The notes below the pieces were generated by a model. The model was not told the DNA's origin. It made no database searches and saw only the letters and a program-made list of their open reading frames with translations. A program made the translations under genes and the position numbers. Shown in pieces: positions 1-6,724 of a stretch of DNA of 64,000 bases (positions are counted from its first letter, which is position 1; each line of letters starts with the position of its first letter). Origin of the DNA: Candidatus Eiseniibacteriota bacterium. Its GTDB lineage: Bacteria > Eisenbacteria > RBG-16-71-46 > CAIMUX01. The stretch spans positions 62,001 to 126,000 of the forward strand of contig JACKCR010000006.1 of the NCBI GenBank assembly GCA_020633975.1, in the 5' to 3' direction.

Positions 1-558
1 TCGATCGGTGAATGCCACCTTCCGGATGTAGACCGAGCCGAGTCGGTAGCCCCACTTCTCCGAGAGCGGAGAGACCGCCGCGCGCACGGTCCGGCTGAGG
101 CTGTGACGGTCTTCCAGCATCTTCTCCATCTCGAGGTTGCTGAGAGTCGAGACCGTGGAGCTCGCGACGTTGGCTTGGAGCGAGCCTTCCGGGTTGGCGT
201 TCGTAAAGAGGTAGGAGACGGGGTCGCTCACCTGCATCTCGTACCAGATGCCGACGCCCATCGGCGTTCCCTCTTCCGAGTTCACCATCTGACCACGTAG
301 GTAGTGTTGGCGCAGCGCGGTCGACACTCGGTACCGCTTCCCGAAGAACGGAAGGAGCAGCGCCTTGGGCCCGAACTTCGCGACTGGAAAGCGCAGACCC
401 GGTTCGTCGATCGTCCCTGCGACCTTGCCGAACAGCGTGTAGACCTGGGCTTCCCTCTCCTGGACGATCGTGTAGAGCCCGAACCACGTCGCGAGCCTGA
501 GGAGGATCGGGAAGAGAAGGAATCCGACGACGCCAGCGATGATGACAGTAGGGTTCAT
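1..558 (-). CDS. SPFH/band-7 membrane protein (HflC/stomatin-like), 3' end outside window
   Basis: This partial gene starts at an ATG preceded by GAGGAGG and stays open to the window edge, giving 186 visible residues. It opens with one hydrophobic segment (residues 2-25), followed by the IVQEREAQVYTLFGK stretch typical of SPFH proteins, which form membrane-anchored oligomeric scaffolds and often associate with FtsH proteases. A second feature of the family, a conserved region rich in short beta strands with a single-residue YEMQVSDP turn, follows. The gene lies 10 bp downstream of another SPFH gene on the same strand, so the two are almost certainly co-transcribed and may form a hetero-oligomer as HflK and HflC do. 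The C-terminal coiled coil is not visible, so I cannot say whether it is HflC-like or stomatin-like. Confidence 0.8.
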   Translation of the reverse strand, partial: MNPTVIIAGVVGFLLFPILLRLATWFGLYTIVQEREAQVYTLFGKVAGTIDEPGLRFPVAKFGPKALLLPFFGKRYRVSTALRQHYLRGQMVNSEEGTPMGVGIWYEMQVSDPVSYLFTNANPEGSLQANVASSTVSTLSNLEMEKMLEDRHSLSRTVRAAVSPLSEKWGYRLGSVYIRKVAFTDR

Positions 559-568
559 CGGTGCCTCC

Positions 569-1657
569 TCACTTCGCCTGCATGACGATACGGCGCGCGC
601 GCGTCAGGAGCGGCACACGCTGGTTCCGGACGTAGGCCACGAGCGCGTCCTGTCCCGCTTCCCGCTTGATCCCCGTGAGCGCTTCTGCGAGCACACGGAG
701 AGGGGCGACTTCGGCTTCCGCGTTGTTCTGCGCGATCTCGACGGCACGCTCACTCATCGTGATCTGCTGCTCGGCGTCGGCCCGCGCAGTCGAGATATCG
801 GCCGCGACCTGGTTCCGCGTGCTGTTGATCGCGGACAGTGCCCTGTCGACTTCGAGCGGTGGATCGATCTCGGTGATGAGGGCAGCGTCGAGCTCGATCC
901 CGTACCGGCCCTGTGTCGCCTTGCACTGCTCTTCCATGTACTGGTTGAGGAGCGGGAGGTTCTTGCGGAGGTCGTTGATCGAGACGCCCTCGGAGAGTTC
1001 GATGCCGGGCCGACGCGCGGCCTCGCCCGGGCCGCCCACACCGCCAACGGCGTCAGGGTCGCCCGTTCCGCCGAGCCGGCCTCCGGGAGCCCTCGGCCCG
1101 CCCGGCACAGTGTCCTCCGCAGACAACGGAGGTGGCGATTCGAATCCTTCCGTTATGAGGCTCGCGCCCTTCGGGTCGACGAAGTTCGCGATCCGTTCGC
1201 GCAGGACGGAGATGAAGAACCCCATCACGTGTTCGAGCGGACTCGATACTCCGAAGAGATACGCGTAGAGGTTGTTCTCACTCACCCGATAGCGAATCTG
1301 TCCGTTCACGCCCGTGGTCAGGTTGTCCTTCGTCACAGCTTCGATCGTCGTCTGCTCCTTCGTCGGATCCCAGACGACATCGACGGCCTGCGTCGCGACA
1401 CTCACCTTGTGCACCTTCTGCCACGGCAGCTTGAGGTACGGCCCGCCCGGTTGCACCACGCGAACGCGCGGGTATGGGTACCGCTCCCGCTCCGCGTCCG
1501 AGAGGTTCGGGTCCACGTTCTGGACGGCGATCCGCTCGGCCCGGCCAAAACTCGTAATGACTGCCCGCTCGTCCGGTCGAACGGTATAGAAGCCACTCGC
1601 GAGCACTCTCAAGAAGAAGTAGAGCGCGAGTCCGAACAAGAACGCGATCAGTTCCAT
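569..1657 (-). CDS. SPFH/band-7 domain membrane protein (HflK-like)
   Basis: A 362-residue protein. The ATG at 1657 is chosen because AAAGGAG lies 8 bases upstream and the hydrophobic anchor starts at once (MELIAFLFGLALYFFLRVL). The SPFH domain follows, with FYTVRPDERAVITSFGR near residue 22, and a heptad-rich Glu/Ala/Arg region lies in the last 120 residues (near ISTARADAEQQITMSERAVE). These proteins build ring-like scaffolds in the inner membrane and modulate proteolysis. Unusual here is an insert rich in Gly and Pro (about residues 155-195, containing VGGVGGPGEAARRPG) within the domain region. The gene is the first of a two-gene SPFH pair. HflK is the nearest role by arrangement, but the assignment rests on domain style only. 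Confidence 0.8.
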   Translation of the reverse strand: MELIAFLFGLALYFFLRVLASGFYTVRPDERAVITSFGRAERIAVQNVDPNLSDAERERYPYPRVRVVQPGGPYLKLPWQKVHKVSVATQAVDVVWDPTKEQTTIEAVTKDNLTTGVNGQIRYRVSENNLYAYLFGVSSPLEHVMGFFISVLRERIANFVDPKGASLITEGFESPPPLSAEDTVPGGPRAPGGRLGGTGDPDAVGGVGGPGEAARRPGIELSEGVSINDLRKNLPLLNQYMEEQCKATQGRYGIELDAALITEIDPPLEVDRALSAINSTRNQVAADISTARADAEQQITMSERAVEIAQNNAEAEVAPLRVLAEALTGIKREAGQDALVAYVRNQRVPLLTRARRIVMQAK

Positions 1658-1848
1658 GGCGGCTCCTTTGGGCTCGACCCACGCCCCCCATTTCCTCGTC
1701 GATCCAGTCGACGACTTGGGGGGCGATTCGAGCGAGGATGAGGTCGTGACGCGGCGCGAGCCTACCCCAGGGAATCGAGGTTGGCACGCGGAAAGCCAGG
1801 GAGGAGACTTCGATCGGCGGGGAGCGAGTTCGGTGAGAATCTCGGGCA

Positions 1849-1930
1849 CGAATCCGGCGACGAGTCCGGCGAAGAGTCCGGCGAAGAGTTCGGCGAAGAG
1901 TTCGGCGACGAGTCCGGCGAAGAGTTCCCC
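1849..1930. repeat. 12-bp minisatellite, about 6.8 copies
   Basis: Six full units and one partial unit of a 12-mer resembling AGAGTCCGGCGA run head to tail; variation is limited to C/A at position 1 and C/T at position 6 or so. The array lies in the 344-bp gap between the divergent SPFH pair and the VOC gene, which otherwise shows no gene. Because the unit is a multiple of three, every frame stays open and produces apparent Glu/Ser/Gly or Ser/Pro/Asp repeat peptides. I treat those as by-products, not genes. Diverged half-copies flank the array on both sides. Confidence 0.85.
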
Positions 1931-2001
1931 GCGGGGAGTTCCGGGCTGGGATTCCGGCGAGTCGCCCGGCGAGTTGAGGAGTGCTTCGTTCGGAGGATGA
2001 G

Positions 2002-2376
2002 ATGGCGAGGAACCCGGTCATTTGGTGGGAGATCAACGCGAAGGACGGTGAGCGGCTCACCGAGTTCTACCGCGAAGTCTTCGAGTGGGACTGTCCCCTC
2101 GACGAGGGCTCGGGCATCTGGGAGGTGGACAGCACCGGCGGCCGGTCCGGAGCGATCTCCGGAGGCATCTTCACCGGGAAGGGACGCCTGCCCTATCACC
2201 GTTGCCTCTACGTCGAAGTGGAGGACATCGAGGAGATGACCCGTCGAGTCGTGGCGAATGGATTGCCGATTCTGCAGGGGCCGTTCGAGGTGGGGGGCGG
2301 GACGCAGCTGGCGTTCTTCCAGGATCCCGAGGGGCACATGATCGGGTTACTCCAGCGGGCGAAAGACGGGGAGTAG
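2002..2376 (+). CDS. VOC (glyoxalase/bleomycin-resistance fold) family protein
   Basis: A 124-residue protein starting at an ATG with GGAGG five bases upstream. A GTG 21 bases earlier is possible but has no ribosome site. The sequence opens with PVIWWEINAKDGERLTEFY, the usual first beta-alpha unit of VOC proteins, and ends with the matching AFFQDPEGHMIGLLQ strand, so two beta-alpha-beta-beta-beta modules fit the length. Related single-domain proteins bind a metal and act as lyases, dioxygenases or antibiotic-binding proteins; the reaction cannot be read from sequence. It stands alone, downstream of the 12-bp repeat array. Confidence 0.85.
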   Translation: MARNPVIWWEINAKDGERLTEFYREVFEWDCPLDEGSGIWEVDSTGGRSGAISGGIFTGKGRLPYHRCLYVEVEDIEEMTRRVVANGLPILQGPFEVGGGTQLAFFQDPEGHMIGLLQRAKDGE

Positions 2377-2516
2377 GTCGGGATTGGTGTGGACCGGTCG
2401 GGAGGAGTCTCGGCGCTGAGACTGGCACGAACTGGCCGCTTCCTGATCGACGCCGAGAGCCGCGTTGCAGGACGCTCTTGGTGCTCGTATGAAACCGAGT
2501 GGCTGTGTTGGCGCCC

Positions 2517-2996
2517 CTACTCCATCCCGATGCGCTTCTCGTACCGCCAGACTTCGAGTGGGAAGGTCCCGTCCGGAGTCGGGAGGGGACTCACCACGGT
2601 TCCAACGCGTTCCCAGCCGTTCTTCTCGTAGAACCTCGCGGCTCGATCGTTCCCGATGGCGCACGCGAGCCAGGCAGTCTCGGCGCCGAGTGCCGCGATG
2701 CGCTCCTCGCCATCCGCCAACAAGGCCGCAGCGACTCCCTTGCCACGTGCTTCGGCCGACACATAGAGCTGGTAGATCTCGTCGTCCTTGACGAAGCAGA
2801 ACCCGAGAGGTGCCCCTGGATCTCCAGCGACGCGAACCGTAGCCAGTCCGTCACGCAGCCTCTGACGGAAGCTCTCCAAAGTTCGGTAGCGAGCGAGCTC
2901 CGGCGGGAGGATGTCGGCATGGGCGTCCTGCCAGCCGCGATGCCAGATGACGGCGAGTGGGTCGATCTCGTTGTCGAGAGGGGAGCGGATGCGCAT
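2517..2996 (-). CDS. GNAT family N-acetyltransferase
   Basis: A 159-residue protein. The ATG at 2996 has AAGGAG seven bases upstream; longer frames lack this. The acetyl-CoA pyrophosphate-binding motif is clear (YVSAEARGKGVAAALLADGE, about residues 78-97), followed by the ACAIGNDRAARFYEKNGW segment that closes the fold. Such enzymes acetylate small-molecule amines or protein N-termini, and the acceptor is not predictable. It is convergent with the VOC gene and has no operon partner. Confidence 0.88.
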   Translation of the reverse strand: MRIRSPLDNEIDPLAVIWHRGWQDAHADILPPELARYRTLESFRQRLRDGLATVRVAGDPGAPLGFCFVKDDEIYQLYVSAEARGKGVAAALLADGEERIAALGAETAWLACAIGNDRAARFYEKNGWERVGTVVSPLPTPDGTFPLEVWRYEKRIGME

Positions 2997-3131
2997 GGAG
3001 TCTCCTTGGGAGCTGTGTGCCGCCATCCTCTCATGACGCCGCTCATCTATCACCAGCGAACCCGCGCGCCCGCTTCCCTGCGTCTTCGTCACAGCCGGGA
3101 GTGCCCGCGTCACCGCATTCCGGACGCGCTC

Positions 3132-3875
3132 TCACTGCCATCGAACGTGAATGTCCTCCATCGTCGGTCGAGTCTCGTCCTTCGGTCCTCCGTAGTGCCA
3201 CCGGATCTCGTTCCCCGAGCGGTCGTACCACGACGGGCTGATGTGCTGAACTGCGTCCGGCGGAATGTCCTCCAAGGTCACGACGATTTCCGCGACCTCG
3301 ATCGGGCCCGCCCAGTGGCCACCGGTGAGGAGGATGTACTCGAAGAAGTAGTTGGGTGGGGTGCTGGCGTCGTGTCCCGGGCTGGAGGTGTACTCGTTGC
3401 GAATGCACTTCACCTCCTGCTCCGCGAACTCGACGGTCTTGACCATCCAGGTGCGGTAGTCGCCGTACGATTGGTAGTCGACGTCGGGCATCGGGACGAC
3501 CGCTGTGCTGTCCCCGTTCACGAACGAGCGGAACGAGCGGAATGGACGGCTTCCCTCGACGTCAGCTCCGTACGAGTTGTTGGGGAATCCGATCGTAACC
3601 GTGGTGGCAGGGCCGTCGTTCCAGAGGAAGAAGACGCACTCGACCTTCACTTCATCGTTGCTCACCCAGGCGTGGACGAACTCGGAGTAGAGGTGGACGG
3701 AGGGGTGTTCGTCCATCAGCCGAACGCCTCCGCCGACATTGACGATCGCGCCATCGTTGCCTAGTGCGACCGGTACCACTACCGATGCCGCGAGCAAGGT
3801 CACAACGGAGACCACGACTACGAGAGCGGAACTCCACCACGAGGTGGATCCACGAACCAACGACAGGATTTCCAT
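3132..3875 (-). CDS. Exported or membrane-anchored protein of unknown function
   Basis: A 247-residue protein with a long hydrophobic N-terminal segment (about residues 15-38, SALVVVVSVVTLLAASVVVP), which may be an uncleaved anchor or a signal peptide. The rest is beta-rich, with a strand-rich core around VKVECVFFLWNDGPATTVTI and a C-terminal cluster of aromatic residues. The alternating hydrophobic pattern with FLWNDGP resembles the DUF4424 type of periplasmic domain, but that is an impression, not a proven match. It follows a 48-codon ORF and a small secreted protein on the same strand, with only two bases between the small ORF's stop and this start, so translational coupling is likely. Confidence 0.6.
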   Translation of the reverse strand: MEILSLVRGSTSWWSSALVVVVSVVTLLAASVVVPVALGNDGAIVNVGGGVRLMDEHPSVHLYSEFVHAWVSNDEVKVECVFFLWNDGPATTVTIGFPNNSYGADVEGSRPFRSFRSFVNGDSTAVVPMPDVDYQSYGDYRTWMVKTVEFAEQEVKCIRNEYTSSPGHDASTPPNYFFEYILLTGGHWAGPIEVAEIVVTLEDIPPDAVQHISPSWYDRSGNEIRWHYGGPKDETRPTMEDIHVRWQ

Positions 3876-3877
3876 GA

Positions 3878-4024
3878 TTACTCGATCCTCACCGGCATCC
3901 AGAACGACATGGGAACGGGACCGTCCGACCGATGTGCAGGCACGTCGATCGGTTCCGGCATCACGACGTCCTCGGTGATGAAAGCAGGCAGTGGCGCTAT
4001 CCGCTGCAGCGAGTGACGATCCAC
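3878..4024 (-). CDS. Small ORF (48 aa) overlapping the upstream gene, unknown
   Basis: A GTG-started frame of 48 codons. AAGGA lies about seven bases upstream. It overlaps the last 28 bases of the preceding secreted-protein gene in another frame, and its stop lies two bases before the ATG of the next gene. Its C-terminal half (MPEPIDVPAHRSDGPVPMSF) reads like ordinary protein with no low-complexity bias. Two explanations fit: a separate small coupled gene, or the true C-terminus of the upstream protein joined by a frameshift. I cannot decide between them from sequence. No function is recognised. Confidence 0.4.
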   Translation of the reverse strand: MDRHSLQRIAPLPAFITEDVVMPEPIDVPAHRSDGPVPMSFWMPVRIE

Positions 4025-4437
4025 CGTTGTTCCTTCACCATTCGATAGTCACCCGGTAGAAGCCAGTACTCCATGCCTGTGTCGCGATTCCAGCTCGTGA
4101 CGCTCACGACGATGAAGTCGAGGTAGTGGCTGTCGAGAGTTTCCTCCCACCACGCGTCCGAGTAGGGCGCCGACGTCGGGCTTGGTGGTGGAGGAAGTTC
4201 TCCTTCCAAGTCGCGGCGCAAGGCCCGGCCCGTCGATACATGCCAGCTCGTTGGCCGTTCGGGACACGTAGGCAACATTCGAGCGGCGTGGATCGCCGCG
4301 AGTGCGGGCCCGGGGGACACCTTTGGGTCGACATGGAGGTATGGCAAGAGGAGTGGGGCGGGAGTCGCGTGACACACGGTGGCTGTGACAGCAATCCCGA
4401 GCAAAGCTGCTGCGACGGCCGAGACGGTGTGCGTCAT
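3997..4437 (-). CDS. Small secreted protein, unknown
   Basis: A 146-residue protein. The ATG at 4437 is favoured because AAGGAGG lies six to eight bases upstream and is followed at once by a signal peptide (MTHTVSAVAAALLGIAVTAT, cleavage near CHA-TP). The mature part is short, with a Pro-rich linker (GELPPPPSPTSAPYSDAWWE) and a C-terminal strand region ending YWLLPGDYRMVKEQRW. No family is recognised. The stop lies inside the start of the next small frame. An in-frame C-terminal extension of this protein by one frameshift is an alternative reading of the locus. Confidence 0.55.
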   Translation of the reverse strand: MTHTVSAVAAALLGIAVTATVCHATPAPLLLPYLHVDPKVSPGPALAAIHAARMLPTCPERPTSWHVSTGRALRRDLEGELPPPPSPTSAPYSDAWWEETLDSHYLDFIVVSVTSWNRDTGMEYWLLPGDYRMVKEQRWIVTRCSG

Positions 4438-4855
4438 GTGGCCCCTCCTTGCCAAGTCCTCTTCCGCCGGTCAGGGCCGAGTGTACCAGTCGTGTCCGCG
4501 AGAGGCAGGCGCGAAAGCCGATCCGCAGTTTGGCTCCGTCCGCGGGGAGTTGCGCGCCGCAGAATCCGTTCTCTCGAATGGACCTCCGCCCGTTCGCGAA
4601 TCCTTGCGCGTGGGTCGAGACGAAGTGACCGGTCGACTGTCACGCTCGGCCGACTCGAACTCCGTGAACCCGGCTCTAGCCGTGACCTTCCGTCAGTTCT
4701 CCCCGACGTTGCGACCCAAAGACTTGCGCGGACGTTCACGAATCCTGACCCACCAAGAGCAACGGACTCGTCGTCGACCTGTGCCGCTGGCATCCGCGTT
4801 GCTCTGACTCCGGTTGGTTCCCACAAGGATACGAACCCGAACTCAGGAGGCATCC
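4438..4855. other. Intergenic region between divergent secreted-protein genes
   Basis: About 420 bases separating two divergently transcribed genes. Frames of 140-160 codons are open here on both strands, but they are rich in Arg, Ser and Gly, lack ribosome sites and look like GC-driven shadows. Promoters for both flanking genes should lie here; I could not identify a convincing -35/-10 pair. Confidence 0.5.
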
Positions 4856-5404
4856 ATGAAGCCCTTGCTCCCCGCACTCGCCATTCTGGCGCTAGCTGTG
4901 TCGACATCCTTTTCACAGTCGGTCGTGAACTCCTCGGTCATCCCGTGCGACGCACTGGGAGGTGTCATCGTCTGTCCCGACATGCCGAACCCGATCCCGG
5001 CAACCAAGGTGACGGTGGTGGTCCGGGATGCCGGCAACAACCCGATGCCGAACGTCCCCGTCAACCTCGGGTTCGGGTCCGGCGCGATCAACGTTTGCCC
5101 GGGAGCGATCTTGAGCGGCGTGACGAACGCGAACGGAGAAGCGTTTCTGCTACTGGCGGCGGGCGGATGCGACCAGAATCCGAGTGCGGCCAAGATCGTC
5201 GCAAACGGAATCCCACTTCGCACCTTCGTCGTCAAGAGTCCGGACTTCGACGGCGCTGGCGGCGACAAGGCCGTCAACTTGGCGGATCTCGCGTCGTTCA
5301 GTTCTGGCGTGCCGTGCCATGACTATGACAACAACGGAACGGTCGGCTTGAGCGATCTCATCGTCTTCGCCCAGGCGTTCGTGAATCCCGCCTGGTGTCC
5401 ATAG
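4856..5404 (+). CDS. Secreted protein with Ig-like domain and dockerin-like C-terminus
   Basis: A 182-residue protein starting at an ATG with AGGAGG seven bases upstream, followed by a signal peptide (MKPLLPALAILALAVSTSFS). The middle has the pattern of a bacterial Ig-like domain (KVTVVVRDAGNNPMPNVPV, then a TNANGEA turn). The end carries two Asp-rich loops, DFDGAGGDKAVNLADL and DYDNNGTVGLSDL, which match the duplicated calcium-binding repeats of dockerin type I or EF-hand-like modules. It is probably exported and may attach to a surface scaffold, though no cohesin is visible in the window. The last residues are FVNPAWCP. Confidence 0.75.
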   Translation: MKPLLPALAILALAVSTSFSQSVVNSSVIPCDALGGVIVCPDMPNPIPATKVTVVVRDAGNNPMPNVPVNLGFGSGAINVCPGAILSGVTNANGEAFLLLAAGGCDQNPSAAKIVANGIPLRTFVVKSPDFDGAGGDKAVNLADLASFSSGVPCHDYDNNGTVGLSDLIVFAQAFVNPAWCP

Positions 5405-5854
5405 CCTTCTTCTGGTCCGACGGTGCGGGCGCTCGCTTCATCCTCAGTGAGGCAGGCCACGTCTATTGTGGCTCCGGATCTCCGAGGAATGTGTCCGACC
5501 GCACCTGTTTGCTATAGTGAAGTTCAAGCGGGGTCTACTTCTATCGCCTTACCGCGGGAGAGTTCCGAGCGACGGAGCGGCTCGCCGTCACACGGTGAGC
5601 TTAAGGGGCGAGAGTTCCCGGTCCCTCGACCAGCTTGAGCGAGAGTGGTCACTCTGAGAGTGACCACTCTCTCCGTTGCGATGCCGTGCGGACGGAACTC
5701 CCGGATTGGTCTGGGTCCCAGAGGCGCCTCCGGGCAGTTTCGACGCGACTTGCCTGGGAGCGCGGAGAACAACTACAACCGCGGTGTTCCCGAGCCCGCC
5801 GATGTATGCGTCCACTCCCGGTGACGAGACCGATCTGGGAGGAAGGAGGAAGCC
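5405..5854. other. Intergenic region with a long perfect inverted repeat
   Basis: About 450 bases between two co-directional secreted-protein genes. Short open frames on both strands lack ribosome sites and protein-like composition. The main structure is the hairpin at 5641-5671, described separately. No promoter was convincing. Confidence 0.5.
5641..5671. repeat. 14-bp perfect inverted repeat with 3-base loop
   Basis: The arms GAGAGTGGTCACTC and GAGTGACCACTCTC are exact reverse complements around a TGA loop. As RNA this is a very stable hairpin; as DNA it is a symmetrical site that could bind a dimer. The base run after it has no T tract on either strand, which argues against a simple intrinsic terminator. 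It lies roughly midway between two genes transcribed in the same direction. Confidence 0.8.
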
Positions 5855-6703
5855 GTGAAGCGACCGACGCTCCTGGCGCTCGTTTGCTGTCTCTTGGCCC
5901 CCGCGGCGTCGGCACAACAGCCAAGTGAACTCGAACGTGAGACCGAGCACCTGAAGATCCTGTGGGTCGAGGGAACCCGTCCGGAACTCGTCGACACGGC
6001 TGCGAGTGAGGGCGAGCGGTTCTACGCGTCGATCGCACAGCTCCTGGGAGAGGCGCCCGAGTTCAAGATCGCGGTCGTTCTCCAGGGGCCGTCGGAGCAG
6101 CCGAACGGTGAACGTAAGGCTCCGCACGTAGATCCGTTCGGGCGGATCCTGCTCTACTCCTACGACCCGTCGGGCTACTCGTACTTCAGCGCACTCGCGC
6201 ACGAGATGGTGCATGCATTCCGGTTCGCGCGTCGACGAACCGCGGACTGGTTCTTCGAGGAAGGACTCGCCGAGATGGTTGCGCTACGGGTGGACGACTC
6301 TCTCGCAGGATTCCCGTGGTTCGACTATCCGGTCGACCTCGTAGCAGGTCAGTGGATCGAGCGCGGCGAGGACATCCCGCTGCAGGTGATGCGGGAGCGT
6401 CATCGTGAGACGAACATGGCCTGCCGCGCCCAGACCTACACGCTGCGGTCCTCGTTCTTCGACTATCTGGGCCGGACCTATGGAGACTCCGTCATCGTTG
6501 CCATGGCGAGTCGGGAACCAGCTGGAGCGCTCGAAGACTACGAGGATCTCCTGGGCGAGGAGTTCGACACTCTCGCCGTGGAGTGGCGGCAGTTCCTAGT
6601 CGAGTCCTACCGCAACATCCCGGATAGGGAGGTGAAGGCCGATCGCTTCCGGACGGAGTCCCCGATCCAGTACATCCCGGTGTGCGGAGCGGAGGATTAC
6701 TGA
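5855..6703 (+). CDS. Secreted zinc metallopeptidase, MA-clan gluzincin type
   Basis: A 282-residue protein with a GTG start seven bases after GGAGGAA and a signal peptide ending near AASAQQP. The HExxH zinc motif is HEMVH (near residue 115), and the third ligand sits in FFEEGLAEMVA about 20 residues later, which is the gluzincin arrangement seen in the peptidase MA-like family. The protein is therefore likely an active exported peptidase, probably periplasmic or extracellular. The C-terminal region carries a cluster of acidic and aromatic residues (VEWRQFLVESY) but no recognised extra domain. It converges with the kinase gene downstream. Confidence 0.75.
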   Translation: MKRPTLLALVCCLLAPAASAQQPSELERETEHLKILWVEGTRPELVDTAASEGERFYASIAQLLGEAPEFKIAVVLQGPSEQPNGERKAPHVDPFGRILLYSYDPSGYSYFSALAHEMVHAFRFARRRTADWFFEEGLAEMVALRVDDSLAGFPWFDYPVDLVAGQWIERGEDIPLQVMRERHRETNMACRAQTYTLRSSFFDYLGRTYGDSVIVAMASREPAGALEDYEDLLGEEFDTLAVEWRQFLVESYRNIPDREVKADRFRTESPIQYIPVCGAEDY

Positions 6704-6724
6704 CCGGACACGTGAAGACCAGAT

